Shown: one piece after another, positions 28,151 to 36,663 of the stretch
Layout: each line of letters opens with the position of its first letter
Numbering within the stretch: the first letter of the stretch is position 1
Source: Actinocorallia herbida
Lineage (GTDB): Bacteria > Actinomycetota > Actinomycetes > Streptosporangiales > Streptosporangiaceae
Reading direction: 5' to 3'
Length of the DNA: 64,000 bases
NCBI RefSeq assembly: GCF_003751225.1
Contig: NZ_RJKE01000001.1
Location: forward strand, 8,680,001 to 8,744,000
The notes under the pieces: generated by a model
The model's input: only the letters and a program-made list of their open reading frames with translations
The model's database searches: none
Told to the model about the DNA's origin: nothing
Made by a program: the position numbers and the translations under genes

Positions 28151-28870
28151 TTACTCGGCTCGGGTAATGATCTCCGGCTTCCACGCGCGGTGGATCGCGG
28201 CGACGCCGAAAGTGAGGTCACGCCACTGGACGCGGTCCCAGCCCGCGGTGCGCAGCAGGGCGGCGAGGCCGCGCTGGTCGGGCCACTTGAGGGTCGACTC
28301 GGCGAGGTAGTTGTAGGAGTCGCGGTTGGAGCTGAACCGGGCGAGGAACGGCAGGCCGACCTTGAGGTGGAGGCGGTGGCCGGTGCGGAGCAGCGGGTTG
28401 CCCGGGTGGCTCACCTCGCAGATGACCAGCTTCCCGCCGGGCCTGGTGACCCGCAGGAGTTCCTTGAGCGCCGCGTCGACGTCGGCCACGTTGCGCAGGC
28501 CGAAGGAGATCGTCACCGTGTCGAAGGAGTCGTCCGCGAACGGCAGGCTCAGGGCGTCGCCGGCGACGAAGGTGAGGCCTGCGGTGCCGGACTGGCGGCG
28601 GGTGCCGACCTGGAGCATGCCGAGCGAGAAGTCGCACGCGACGACGTCGGCGCCTTCGGCGGCCAGCGCCGCCGAGGAGGTGCCGGTGCCCGCCGCGAGG
28701 TCCAGGACCCGCTCGCCGCGGCGCGCGTCGACCGCGCGGGCGACCGCCTTGCGCCAGGCGCGGTCCTGCCCGCCCGTCATCAGGGTGTTGAGCAGGTCGT
28801 ACCGCTCGGCGGTGTCGTCGAACATCGCGGCGACGTCCGAGGGTTTCTTGTCCAGATCGGCACGGGTCAT
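28151..28870 (-). CDS. menG: Demethylmenaquinone methyltransferase
   Basis: A 239-residue SAM-dependent methyltransferase of the UbiE/MenG family: [26 protein letters not shown] motif [12 protein letters not shown], and [21 protein letters not shown], the UbiE signature. It adds the final methyl group to the naphthoquinone ring. It starts nine bases after the DUF4229 gene and is 102 bases upstream of the proposed menJ start on the same strand. Also called ubiE. Confidence 0.95.
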   Translation of the reverse strand: MTRADLDKKPSDVAAMFDDTAERYDLLNTLMTGGQDRAWRKAVARAVDARRGERVLDLAAGTGTSSAALAAEGADVVACDFSLGMLQVGTRRQSGTAGLTFVAGDALSLPFADDSFDTVTISFGLRNVADVDAALKELLRVTRPGGKLVICEVSHPGNPLLRTGHRLHLKVGLPFLARFSSNRDSYNYLAESTLKWPDQRGLAALLRTAGWDRVQWRDLTFGVAAIHRAWKPEIITRAE

Positions 28871-28879
28871 GGATGCAGC

Positions 28880-29128
28880 CTATTCCGCGGAGACCGCGGC
28901 ATCCTCGTCACCCTGGCCGTGCTCATGCCCCTGTCGCTGGGTCCGCTCGACCACGGCGGTGGACACGGCGTCCCGCTGCTTGGACAGGACCACATAGCTG
29001 ACGATGCCGGAGATCAACACGGAGAGGGCGAGGTTCAGCAGGCCGGTGACCCCGATCAGCAGAAGGATCGCGGCAGTGGCTATGAACAGCAGGAACCTGG
29101 ATGCTGTGTAGGCGAGTACTGAGCGCAT
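28880..29128 (-). CDS. DUF4229-type small membrane protein
   Basis: An 82-residue protein with two membrane helices: FLLFIATAAILLLIGVTGLL near 12-31 and LALSVLISGIVSYVVLSKQRD near 33-53. A hydrophilic Gln/His/Asp-rich tail follows. The pattern of two helices then SKQRD matches DUF4229 proteins of actinobacteria, which have no known function. It lies directly before menG and is probably co-transcribed, which hints at a role around membrane quinone synthesis, but nothing in the sequence proves it. Confidence 0.7.
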   Translation of the reverse strand: MRSVLAYTASRFLLFIATAAILLLIGVTGLLNLALSVLISGIVSYVVLSKQRDAVSTAVVERTQRQGHEHGQGDEDAAVSAE

Positions 29129-29221
29129 GGTGTTTTGAGGTTATCCCCTGCTCAGGAGATCTCTCCCCCGACCCACCCCTAGACCCGCGGGCCGCCGACC
29201 AGCGCGGCCGGAGGGCGGCGG

Positions 29222-30109
29222 TCAGCCGGTCGGGAGGGGGGCGTGCCGCTCGCTGAGCCGGCGCACGGCCTCGGCGACGCGGGCGTCGGTCGCCGCGCGG
29301 AACGGGGCCACCGGGCGCGCTCGGGCGCCGATGACGACTCCGGTCCGGCCGTCGAGGGCCGCGTCGGTAGCGGCGACGATCGAGGGCCTGGCCGCGACGG
29401 ACGCAGGGCCCGAGGTCGCGCGGGCGAACCTGCGGCGCACCAGTGGCCACAGCAACCGCAGGGCCGGGGAGACGATCTTCGGGTCGGCCATGGTCCCGTC
29501 GGTCATGTCGGTCGCGGCTCCGCCGGGGTCCGCGGCGAAGACGGACACGCCGGTGCCGTCCAGTCGCGCGGCCAGGTCGAGGGTGTAGGCCAGGTTGGCG
29601 AGCTTGGCGCGGCCGTACCAGTGGAAGGCGTAGTAGCCGCCGGGCGGCTCGGCGGCGTCGAACGCCCTTCTACCTAGCCCGACCGCGGCCGAGGTCACGT
29701 TCACGATCCTGCTGGGCGCCCCGGCCGTCAGGGTGGGCAGCAGCAGTTCCGTCAGCAGGTAAGGGGACAGATGGTTGACGACGAAGGTCGCCTCGACCCC
29801 TCCCGCGGTCCGCCGCTCGGCGAACATCGCCCCGACATTGTTGACCAGCACGCCCAGGGTCTCCCCCGATGCCGCGCAGTCGGCGGCGATCCGCCCGGCG
29901 AGCGCCCGCACCTCGTCGAGCGAGGCGAGATCCGCGGCCAGGAACCGCCCCCTCCCCTGGCCCACGGCGTCGATCCGCTCGACCGCCCGCGCGCCGCGCT
30001 CCGCGTCACGCCCCACCACGACGACCTCGAACCCCGCAGCGGCGAGCCCGAGCGCCGTCTCCAGCCCGATGCCACCCGTCCCACCCGTGACCACGGCGAT
30101 CTTCCCCAC
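29222..30109 (-). CDS. Short-chain dehydrogenase/reductase
   Basis: A 295-residue classical SDR: NAD(P) motif TGGTGGIG at residues 9-16, LVNNVGAMF with the conserved Asn, a Ser in IVNVTSAAV, and a YxxxK-type active site in WYGRAKLANLAY. The spacing fits retinol-dehydrogenase-like SDRs. The substrate is unknown. Two identical-half palindromes 18-72 bases upstream suggest control by a dimeric repressor, but no repressor gene adjoins it. It is separated from the DUF4229 gene by 93 bases. Confidence 0.85.
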   Translation of the reverse strand: MGKIAVVTGGTGGIGLETALGLAAAGFEVVVVGRDAERGARAVERIDAVGQGRGRFLAADLASLDEVRALAGRIAADCAASGETLGVLVNNVGAMFAERRTAGGVEATFVVNHLSPYLLTELLLPTLTAGAPSRIVNVTSAAVGLGRRAFDAAEPPGGYYAFHWYGRAKLANLAYTLDLAARLDGTGVSVFAADPGGAATDMTDGTMADPKIVSPALRLLWPLVRRRFARATSGPASVAARPSIVAATDAALDGRTGVVIGARARPVAPFRAATDARVAEAVRRLSERHAPLPTG

Positions 30110-30126
30110 TGAGCCCTCCTCGCATA

Positions 30127-30181
30127 CGGATAACCCATCCGCTTACCGAGGACGCTAGCACAAACCCGGATGGCCTATCCG
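30127..30181 (-). promoter_or_regulatory. Twin palindromic operators upstream of the SDR gene
   Basis: CGGAT-N5-ATCCG occurs twice, at 30127-30141 and 30167-30181, exactly 40 bases apart (about four helical turns) and both immediately upstream of the SDR start at 30109. The symmetry and helical phasing are typical of sites for a dimeric TetR- or MarR-type repressor. Confidence 0.6.
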
Positions 30182-30188
30182 CTTTGTG

Positions 30189-30211
30189 CGCCGCCCATCC
30201 GTGAGGCGGCG
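30189..30211 (-). terminator. Short hairpin downstream of the dehydratase gene
   Basis: CGCCGCC (30189-30195) pairs with GGCGGCG (30205-30211) across a nine-base loop, 74 bases after the dehydratase stop on the minus strand. It is a weak terminator candidate; nothing else is seen between 30182 and 30284. Confidence 0.3.
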
Positions 30212-30284
30212 TGACCCGCCGCGGCCGAGGAGACCCGCGACTTCCGCGACGGAGGTCCGGCGCGCTGCCCGAAGGGGCGGCGGG

Positions 30285-31220
30285 TCAGCCGAAGAGGAGG
30301 GCCGGGTCGACGTTGCCGCCCGAGAGGATCGCGGCGTAGCGGGTGCCGTCGGGGAGGGCTTGACGGTGGGCCAGGTAGCCCGCGGTGGCGACCGCGCCCG
30401 CGGGTTCGGCGATCAGGTGCGCGCCCGCGGCCAGGCGGCGGACCGCCTCGAAGATCTCCTCCTCGGTGACGGTGATGATGTCGTCCACGTATTTGGCGAT
30501 GTGCCGGAAGGGGATGTCGCCCACCCGCTCCGCGCGCAGCGCGTCGGCCATCGTGCGGGCCGTCTTGGCGGGGTCCCAGCTGACCGGGGTGCCGCCGCGC
30601 AGGGAGTCGCGCGCGTCGGCGGCCAGCGACGGCTCCACTCCGATGACCTTGGCCCGCGACCCGCTCAGCTTGATCGCCGTCGCGACGCCCGCGAGCAGCC
30701 CTCCGCCGCCGACGGGAACCAGGACGACGTCCAGGTGCGGATCGTCGGCGAGCAGTTCGAGGCCGATGGTCGCCTGGCCCGCGATGACCCGGAGGTCGTC
30801 GAACGGGGGGATGAGCTCGTAGCCGTGCGCCTCGGCGAGCCGCGCCGCGGTGCCCTCGCGCGCTTCGAGGGTCGGTTCCACAAGGACGATCTCCGCGCCG
30901 AGCTCAAGGCACGCCTCCACTTTCAGCTCGGGCGCCGTATGCGGAATGACGAGAACTGCCGGAATCCCCAGTTCCCGGGCCGCGTAGGCGACGGCCTGCG
31001 CGTGATTACCGCTGGAATGGGCGACCACGCCCACGGGGACCGCGCCCACCGTCATCGCGGCATATGCGCCGCGGATTTTGAACGCGCCGATCGGTTGCAG
31101 CGATTCGGGCTTGATCGACAATTCGGTCCCGGGGAGACGGACCAGTGGCGTGCGCACGGCGACCCCGCGGAGCCGCCGCGCAGCAGCTTCGATTTCCGAC
31201 AAAGTGACCAGATCCGACAT
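30285..31220 (-). CDS. Serine/threonine dehydratase family PLP enzyme
   Basis: A 311-residue fold-type II PLP enzyme starting at ATG 31220 (MSDLVTLSEIEAAARRLRG). The PLP lysine lies in SLQPIGAFKIRGAY, the phosphate-binding loop in PVGGGGLLAGVA, and SSGNHAQAVAYAA is the substrate loop. It would deaminate serine or threonine to an oxo-acid and ammonia. There is no C-terminal ACT regulatory domain, so it is the short catabolic or racemase-like type. It is divergent from bldC, with a 268-base intergenic region. Confidence 0.85.
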   Translation of the reverse strand: MSDLVTLSEIEAAARRLRGVAVRTPLVRLPGTELSIKPESLQPIGAFKIRGAYAAMTVGAVPVGVVAHSSGNHAQAVAYAARELGIPAVLVIPHTAPELKVEACLELGAEIVLVEPTLEAREGTAARLAEAHGYELIPPFDDLRVIAGQATIGLELLADDPHLDVVLVPVGGGGLLAGVATAIKLSGSRAKVIGVEPSLAADARDSLRGGTPVSWDPAKTARTMADALRAERVGDIPFRHIAKYVDDIITVTEEEIFEAVRRLAAGAHLIAEPAGAVATAGYLAHRQALPDGTRYAAILSGGNVDPALLFG

Positions 31221-31488
31221 GAGCGGAACCCTAGCCGAGTGCCCTTCGGACACCGCGAACCAACCGCCCGAAACCCTCATCTGATGGGGTCTGCGAGGGT
31301 CAAGAGCGAAGTCAGTGGCACCGTAGATGCTGCTGTGAGACATGCATCGGTTACTTTCCGACATAGGCCCTGGTCAGAGCGTCACGGAAAGTCATCTTTT
31401 CCGAAAACAAGGCATGAATCGGTCTTGACCCGTCAGACTTGGAATCCAACCACCCGTCACCAGAGCGGGACAAAAGGGGAGAGAATCC

Positions 31489-31686
31489 GTGGAAAGCACT
31501 AGTGAGCGTCTGTTGACACCTGGTGAGGTGGCCGCCCTGTTCCGGGTCGACCCGAAGACGGTCACCCGCTGGGCCGCCGCAGGACGCATCAGCAGCATCC
31601 GCACGCCGGGCGGCCACCGCCGGTTCCGCGAGTCCGAGGTGCACGCACTGCTGCGCGGCGAAGAGCCGCTCGTCGAGGTCCGCTAA
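31489..31686 (+). CDS. bldC: BldC-family MerR-like developmental regulator
   Basis: A 65-residue stand-alone MerR-type DNA-binding domain starting at GTG 31489 after GGGGAGAG. LLTPGEVAALFRVDPKTVTRWAAAGRISSI followed by RTPGGHRRFRESEVHALL is nearly the BldC sequence I know from Streptomyces. BldC binds cooperatively to direct repeats and holds back or times sporulation genes. Promoter: TTGACC at 31425-31430 is a possible -35. The 268-base upstream gap is long for such a small gene, suggesting its own complex regulation. Its stop codon forms the base of a hairpin shared with the convergent gene. Confidence 0.93.
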   Translation: MESTSERLLTPGEVAALFRVDPKTVTRWAAAGRISSIRTPGGHRRFRESEVHALLRGEEPLVEVR

Positions 31687-31701
31687 GCCGTCGGCGGCTT
31701 A
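31684..31701. terminator. Compact hairpin built from both convergent stop codons
   Basis: TAAGCCG (31684-31690) pairs with CGGCTTA (31695-31701) across a TCGG loop. The first three bases are the bldC stop codon and the last three are the stop codon of the minus-strand gene, so one seven-base-pair stem ends both genes. Confidence 0.6.
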
Positions 31702-31938
31702 ATCCTCCTGGGATGAAGCCTTCCAGGCCTCGAAGCTCGCGCGCAGCGCAGCGTCATCCCTGCGCCAGCGATCTTTGATCCGGACGAGTTCCTCTTCGCT
31801 GACCGCCTCGGCCATCAGTGATGAGTATTCCTCGTCTTCGGGGCCTATTTCCCGATACGCCTGAACGATCTCCTCGTTCTCGGTGAGTTCGCTGTACGGC
31901 ACCCGCAATCTCCCATTGGCGAGTCTGATCACGTACAT
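31699..31938 (-). CDS. Small acidic protein paired with the lethal-factor-like peptidase
   Basis: A 79-residue protein (MYVIRLANGRLRVPYSEL..., then TENEEIVQAYREIGPEDEEY) with a GAGGAG ribosome-binding site before ATG 31938. The N-terminal strand pair is followed by a strongly acidic helical region (AEAVSEEELVRIKDRW) and an EAWKASSQED end. There is no signal peptide or membrane segment. It starts 11 bases after the zinc peptidase gene, so the two are co-transcribed. I recall similar small proteins next to such peptidases in other actinomycetes but know no function. Inhibitor, chaperone or immunity partner are possibilities. Confidence 0.75.
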   Translation of the reverse strand: MYVIRLANGRLRVPYSELTENEEIVQAYREIGPEDEEYSSLMAEAVSEEELVRIKDRWRRDDAALRASFEAWKASSQED

Positions 31939-31949
31939 CCTCGTACTCC

Positions 31950-32780
31950 TCAGATTCCATACCGGCGGTTGAAGAACAGCATCACGTCGAGCGCAAGGCG
32001 GATGTTGCCGCCGAGCATGTCGACGAGGGCGGGACGCTGGTGCGAGGCGATCGCCGCGAACGCGTCGGCGAAGAACTCCCGACGGCCCAATACCCCCTCC
32101 TGGCGGTGGAACCCGCTGCGCAGGAAGGGCGAGCACGCGCGGAAGAGCGTCTGGAACTCGGGGGAGTCCGACGCCCAGCCTTCACCGGGGTCGTCCACGT
32201 CGTCGAGGGCGTGGCCGACCTCGTGCATCATCACGTCGGGGGTGGGCGACGGCCGGTCGCCCACAACGATCTTGCGGTTGCCGTAAGCCCCCGCGCAGAT
32301 GTCCCAGGTGGCGGCGCCCGACGGCAGTGCCCGGCCTTTGAGTTCCCCCATGTGGTCGAGGTCGGGCACACCGCCGGGGCCGACGTAGATGGCGTCGAGC
32401 CCCCGGGCCAGCTTCTCCTTCAGCCTCGCGGGCAGGCCCGCGAGGCTCTCCACGGCCCGCACGATCGCGTCCGGGGGCGGCCCCGCGGCGGCGTCCCACT
32501 GCCGGACCAGGATGTCCTCCAGCGGGCCGCAGTGGACCCGTCCGTCGCCACCCCAGGGGTGGTCCGGCGGATGCGGCGGCACGGCGACGATGGCGTCCGG
32601 CGCGTCGTACAGCTCATAGGCCGCGGCGTCCCGCAGGCCCACCGACGAGTCGTCCCGCCCGGCCCGACGGAAACGGCCCCGGCCGTCCCTCGGCTGCACC
32701 TCACGGGCGCGCACCGCGTCTGGACGGGCCGGGGCCGCGGGGATCGCCTCGGCGGTCCTCCGGTGTCTTCCCCACCGCAT
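31950..32780 (-). CDS. Anthrax-lethal-factor-like zinc metallopeptidase
   Basis: A 276-residue protein starting at ATG 32780 (GGGAG seven bases upstream). Residues 1-60 are Arg/Pro/Ala-rich and probably disordered. Residues about 105-270 resemble the C-terminal catalytic domain of anthrax lethal factor (ATLF-like): GLDAIYVGPGGVPDLDHMG, TWDICAGAYGNRKIVVG, zinc motif HEVGH (186-190) and a third ligand Glu235 in GRREFFADAF. All zinc-binding residues are present, so it should be active. There is no signal peptide or membrane helix; the location is uncertain. Its partner is the acidic protein 11 bases downstream. The substrate is unknown, and a role as toxin or developmental protease is inference. 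Confidence 0.75.
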   Translation of the reverse strand: MRWGRHRRTAEAIPAAPARPDAVRAREVQPRDGRGRFRRAGRDDSSVGLRDAAAYELYDAPDAIVAVPPHPPDHPWGGDGRVHCGPLEDILVRQWDAAAGPPPDAIVRAVESLAGLPARLKEKLARGLDAIYVGPGGVPDLDHMGELKGRALPSGAATWDICAGAYGNRKIVVGDRPSPTPDVMMHEVGHALDDVDDPGEGWASDSPEFQTLFRACSPFLRSGFHRQEGVLGRREFFADAFAAIASHQRPALVDMLGGNIRLALDVMLFFNRRYGI

Positions 32781-32843
32781 GAGCAATCTCCCGCGTAGCC
32801 GGACAACGCCGACTATTCAAGCGTGGAAGCGCCCATGATCACA

Positions 32844-33797
32844 TCACATGCCGGAGTAGGAGTGCAGCCCCTCGAAGAAGATGTTCACGCCGACCAGGTT
32901 GAACAGCAGCGCCGCGTAGCCGATCACGGACACGACGGCGGCCTTGCTGCCCTTCCAGCCCGCGGTCGCCCGCGCGTGCAGGTACCCGGCGTAGATCGCG
33001 AAGACGATGAAGGACCACGTCTCCTTGGGGTCCCAGCCCCAGTAGCGGCCCCACGCGGAGTCCGCCCAGATCGCGCCCGCGATGATGGCGAACGTCCAGA
33101 TCGGGAACACGAACATGATCGCCTTGTAGGCGAGGCCGTCGAGGACGTCGGCGCCGGGCAGCCGGTCGAGCAGACCCGGCTTCGGAGCGCCGGCCTCCGC
33201 CGCGGCCTTGCGCGCCTCGTACCGCGCGGCGGCCAGGTAGAGCAGGCTCGCCACGAACCCGACGGTGAAGCCGCCCGAGGCGATGATCGCCGCGGTGACG
33301 TGGATGGCGATCCAGTAGGACTCCAGGGCCGGGACGACCGCGCCCGCCTCCTGGTACAGCCAGATCGTCGCCGCGCCGAGGCCCAGCACGACCGCCACCA
33401 TGACGAACGCGCCGAGGAACTTCGCCTTGGCCTTGAAGACCAGCACGAGGTAGGCGGTGGAGGCCGCCAGGCAGATCGCGACGACGAACTCGTACATGTT
33501 CGCCCACGGCCAGCGCTCCACCGCGACGCCGCGGGTGATCATCGCGGCGGCGTGCAGCAGCCAGCCGAAGCAGGTCATCGCGATCGCGAAGCGGCCCCAG
33601 TCGGCGCGTGACTTCGGCGCCGCCTCCTCGGCGGCGGGTTCGCCGGCCGGAGCGCCCGCGCCGACCAGCGCTCGGCGCTCGGCCCGGGTCGGGGTCGAGA
33701 TGAGGTCGGCCGCGTAGCCGAGCATCGCGACGACGTACAAGAGCACCGCGCCGAGCACGAGGTTGTTGCTCAGGCCGGCCAGATCGGCGTCGACCAC
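32844..33797 (-). CDS. ccsB: Cytochrome c synthesis protein CcsB/CcsA-type (system II)
   Basis: A 317-residue membrane protein with about eight helices, starting at GTG 33797 after AAGGAG seven bases upstream. The longer open frame runs into resB. The haem-handling WWD motif is WGRYWGWDPKETWSFIVF. With ResB it exports haem and attaches it to apocytochrome c outside the membrane. A hydrophilic Ala/Glu/Pro-rich insert follows the first helix (about 35-60). It is the last gene of the cytochrome c maturation group. Confidence 0.93.
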   Translation of the reverse strand: MVDADLAGLSNNLVLGAVLLYVVAMLGYAADLISTPTRAERRALVGAGAPAGEPAAEEAAPKSRADWGRFAIAMTCFGWLLHAAAMITRGVAVERWPWANMYEFVVAICLAASTAYLVLVFKAKAKFLGAFVMVAVVLGLGAATIWLYQEAGAVVPALESYWIAIHVTAAIIASGGFTVGFVASLLYLAAARYEARKAAAEAGAPKPGLLDRLPGADVLDGLAYKAIMFVFPIWTFAIIAGAIWADSAWGRYWGWDPKETWSFIVFAIYAGYLHARATAGWKGSKAAVVSVIGYAALLFNLVGVNIFFEGLHSYSGM

Positions 33798-33801
33798 CGT
33801 G

Positions 33802-35358
33802 TCACTCCTTGATCGGGCCGGTCGCGACCGGCTCGCTGTCATCCGAGCGCGCGTCGCGCTCGCCGTCATCCGGCCGGAGGTCGCGCACGATGTCGTCGAA
33901 CTCCGCCGTGGCCGCGCCCAGGGTGAGGCCGCCGACCTCGACCAAGGTACGCCCGTCCTCTCCGGCGCTCGCACGGACCCACACCCTGCGGCGCCGGATC
34001 ATGAACGAACCGACCAGACCGAGGACGGCCAGGGCCCCCGCGACCAGTGCGGGCACCCGGCCCGGGTCGTAGGTGACCGTGATGGCCCCGTACTCCTTGA
34101 CGCCGGTGAACTCCAGCGTCCCGGCGCCGTCGGGCAGCTCCAGGGTGTCGCCGATCTTGAGCACCTTGGCGTCCTCGTCCAGCTTGACCATCTCCAGCTT
34201 GCTGGAGTCGATCTCGAAGACGGACTGGGGCGCGCCACCGTCCATGTTGAGGTCGCCCTTGAAGGCCGCCTTGATGGCGACGGTCGGGTTGAGCGGCCCA
34301 GGGAAGGTCGACACGATCGAGGTGCCGTCGGCGGACGCGCCCGCGGTCGGCCAGAACATCATCTGGAACGCGAGCTGCGGCTTGGCGTCGGGGGTCTTCA
34401 CGACGCCCTCGGAGGTGAGGTTCCCGGTCTCACGCGGAAGGAACTGGACCGCGTCGTCGAACGCGACGTTGCCCTCGGAGTCGGTGATCTTGAACGTCGG
34501 GGCGTAGCCGTGGCCGAGGAGGTAGACCTTGGTCCCGTCGACCTCCAGCGGGTGGTTCACCCGGATGTTGTAGGTCTTCTCCGCGCCGCCGACCTCCTCG
34601 CGGTAGGTCACGTTGGCGTCGAAGCCGCTCGGCTGGCCGGTCTGCGCGCCGGAGCTGATGAACGACGCCTCGAAGTCGTCCATGGTGAGCTGGAACGGCG
34701 CGAGGTCCTCGGGGTCCACGAGGTGGCCCGGCTTGTACTCGTCATAGAAGGCGACGGAGTTGCTGAAGCCCTTGCCTTCGGTGAGCAGCAGGTTGCCCCG
34801 GTAGCCGAAGAGGGCGCCGAGGCCGACCGCAAGGAGCAGCGCGAGCATCGAGAGGTGGAACAGCAGGTTCCCGGCCTCGCCCAGGTAGCCCTTCTCCGAC
34901 GCGACGGACAGGCCGTCGACCTCGGTGCGGAACCGCCGCCTGCGCAGCAGTTCCCGGGCCGCCTCGACGGCCTCCTCGGGCGAGGCGTCGGAGGTGAACT
35001 CCGCGTGCTGCGGCAGCCGCGCGAGCTTCTTGGGCGCCTTCGGCGGCCGGGCGCGCACATGCTGGAAGAGCTGCCAGGTGCGCGGCACGACGCAGCCCGC
35101 GAGCGAGGTGAACAGCAGCAGGTAGACCGCCGCGAACCAGGGCGCGGCGAACACGTCGAACAGCGACAGCCGGTCGAGCCAGACGGCCAGGTCGGGGTGC
35201 TCGGTGAAGTACTGGTTCACCTTCTCCGGCGACATGCCGCGCTGGGGGAAGATCGAGCCCGGCACCGACGCGAGCGCGACGAGGAACAGCAGCACCAGCG
35301 CCGTCCGCATCGACGTCAACTGGCGCCAGCCCCAGCGCAGCCAGCCCATCACACCCAT
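33802..35358 (-). CDS. resB: Cytochrome c biogenesis protein ResB/Ccs1
   Basis: A 518-residue ResB. The N-terminal membrane part (LRWGWRQLTSMRTALVLLFLVALASVPGSIFPQ) has the Ccs1 signature. There are further helices near 70-90 and 160-180, a large external domain of about 230 residues, then a last helix (ALVAGALAVLGLVGSFMIRRRR) and an acidic cytoplasmic tail. It partners CcsB in system II cytochrome c maturation. It abuts ccdA without a gap. Confidence 0.94.
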   Translation of the reverse strand: MGVMGWLRWGWRQLTSMRTALVLLFLVALASVPGSIFPQRGMSPEKVNQYFTEHPDLAVWLDRLSLFDVFAAPWFAAVYLLLFTSLAGCVVPRTWQLFQHVRARPPKAPKKLARLPQHAEFTSDASPEEAVEAARELLRRRRFRTEVDGLSVASEKGYLGEAGNLLFHLSMLALLLAVGLGALFGYRGNLLLTEGKGFSNSVAFYDEYKPGHLVDPEDLAPFQLTMDDFEASFISSGAQTGQPSGFDANVTYREEVGGAEKTYNIRVNHPLEVDGTKVYLLGHGYAPTFKITDSEGNVAFDDAVQFLPRETGNLTSEGVVKTPDAKPQLAFQMMFWPTAGASADGTSIVSTFPGPLNPTVAIKAAFKGDLNMDGGAPQSVFEIDSSKLEMVKLDEDAKVLKIGDTLELPDGAGTLEFTGVKEYGAITVTYDPGRVPALVAGALAVLGLVGSFMIRRRRVWVRASAGEDGRTLVEVGGLTLGAATAEFDDIVRDLRPDDGERDARSDDSEPVATGPIKE

Positions 35359-36111
35359 CTAGATCACCGTCCCGAAGCCGCCGATCCAGACCCGCAGCTC
35401 ATTGTTGAGTTCCGTCCACAGCCCCGTCAGGAGCAGCACGCCGATCGCGACGAGCATCCCGCCGCCGAGGCGCATCACCAGGACGTAGTGCCGCTTCACC
35501 CATCCGAAGACGCCCAGCGCGCGGCGGTAGGCCAGCGCGGTCACCAGGAAGGGCAGGCCGAGGCCGACGCAGTAGAAGAACGACAGGACGCCGCCGCGGA
35601 CCGGGGTGGCCTCGGTGACCGCGAGCGCCTGGATCGCGCCCAGCGTCGGGCCGATGCACGGGGTCCAGCCGAGGCCGAACAGCGCGCCGAGCAGCGGCGC
35701 GCCCGCGATCCCCGCGCTGGGCAGCCGCGCGGACTTCACCGTGCGCTGGAGACCGGTGAACAGGCCCATGAACAGCAGGCCCATGAAGATGGTGACGGCG
35801 CCGAGGACGCGCGTGATGGCGTCCTCGTAGGCGTGCAGCCAGTGGCCGAGCCCGCCGAAGATGAAGCCGTAGGCCATGAACACGAAGGTGAAGCCGAGGA
35901 CGAACAGCCCGACCCCGGCGACCAGCCGCCCCTTGCGCTGCACCGCGAGGTCCTCGCCGGTCATGCCCGTCACGTACGACAGGTAGCCGGGGACGAGCGG
36001 CAGCACGCAGGGGCTGAGGAAGGACACCATGCCGGCGAGCGCGGCGAGCGGCAGCGCCAGCACCAGCGTGCCGCTGGTGATGGTCTGCTCGATGCCCGCA
36101 GCGGCGATCAC
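35359..36111 (-). CDS. ccdA: Thiol-disulfide transporter CcdA
   Basis: A 250-residue six-helix membrane protein. GTG 36111 overlaps the resA stop by four bases (GTGA); the longer frame is antisense-like read-through. LSPCVLPLVPGYLSYVTGM and LGWTPCIGPTLGAIQ carry the two reactive cysteines. It moves reducing power from cytoplasmic thioredoxin to ResA so that apocytochrome c cysteines stay reduced. Confidence 0.95.
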   Translation of the reverse strand: MIAAAGIEQTITSGTLVLALPLAALAGMVSFLSPCVLPLVPGYLSYVTGMTGEDLAVQRKGRLVAGVGLFVLGFTFVFMAYGFIFGGLGHWLHAYEDAITRVLGAVTIFMGLLFMGLFTGLQRTVKSARLPSAGIAGAPLLGALFGLGWTPCIGPTLGAIQALAVTEATPVRGGVLSFFYCVGLGLPFLVTALAYRRALGVFGWVKRHYVLVMRLGGGMLVAIGVLLLTGLWTELNNELRVWIGGFGTVI

Positions 36112-36656
36112 TGCTCGGCGACGATCTCGGCGAGCGCCGGTTCGAGCTTGGTGGTGGTCACCAGACCGGGGAACTGCACGGCGACGCGGCCCTGGCGGTC
36201 CAGGATCAGCGTGGTCGGCAGCGCGGACGGGTTGACCGTCGAGAACGCCTGGGTGATCTTGCCTTCGGGGTCGAAGAAGCTCGGGTAGCTCGTCTTGAAG
36301 GTCCGGGTGAACGCCTTGGCGCCGTCCCGGGTGTCCTCGATGTCGACCCCGACGAACTCGACGCCCTCGTCCTTGTTCTCCTGGTAGACGTACTCCAGGG
36401 TCTCGGCCTCGCCCCGGCAGGGGCCGCACCAGGACGCCCAGAAGTTCACCACGGTGACCTTGCCCTGGTAGGAGGCGAGGTCGAGGGGCTTGCCCTCCAG
36501 GTCCTCGCCCGTCACCGCCGACGGCGCCTTGCGCTCGGCCGCGGGGAGCGGCGATCCCGCCGCGGTCCCCGTGCCGCCGCCCGATCCGCAGGCCGTCGCG
36601 AAAAGCAGCGCGACGGCGGCACCGGACACGGCGACGGCACGGGGGATCATGAACAC
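36108..36656 (-). CDS. resA: TlpA/ResA-family thiol-disulfide oxidoreductase lipoprotein
   Basis: A 182-residue lipoprotein: signal peptide with lipobox ATAC (Cys23) and a thioredoxin fold with active site ASWCGPC (Cys77, Cys80) and cis-Pro region NPSALPTTLIL. It reduces the CXXCH cysteines of apocytochrome c outside the membrane, recharged by CcdA. A perfect palindrome lies 8-26 bases upstream of the start and probably controls this and the downstream ccdA-resB-ccsB genes. Confidence 0.93.
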   Translation of the reverse strand: MFMIPRAVAVSGAAVALLFATACGSGGGTGTAAGSPLPAAERKAPSAVTGEDLEGKPLDLASYQGKVTVVNFWASWCGPCRGEAETLEYVYQENKDEGVEFVGVDIEDTRDGAKAFTRTFKTSYPSFFDPEGKITQAFSTVNPSALPTTLILDRQGRVAVQFPGLVTTTKLEPALAEIVAEQ

Positions 36657-36663
36657 TCCTGAA

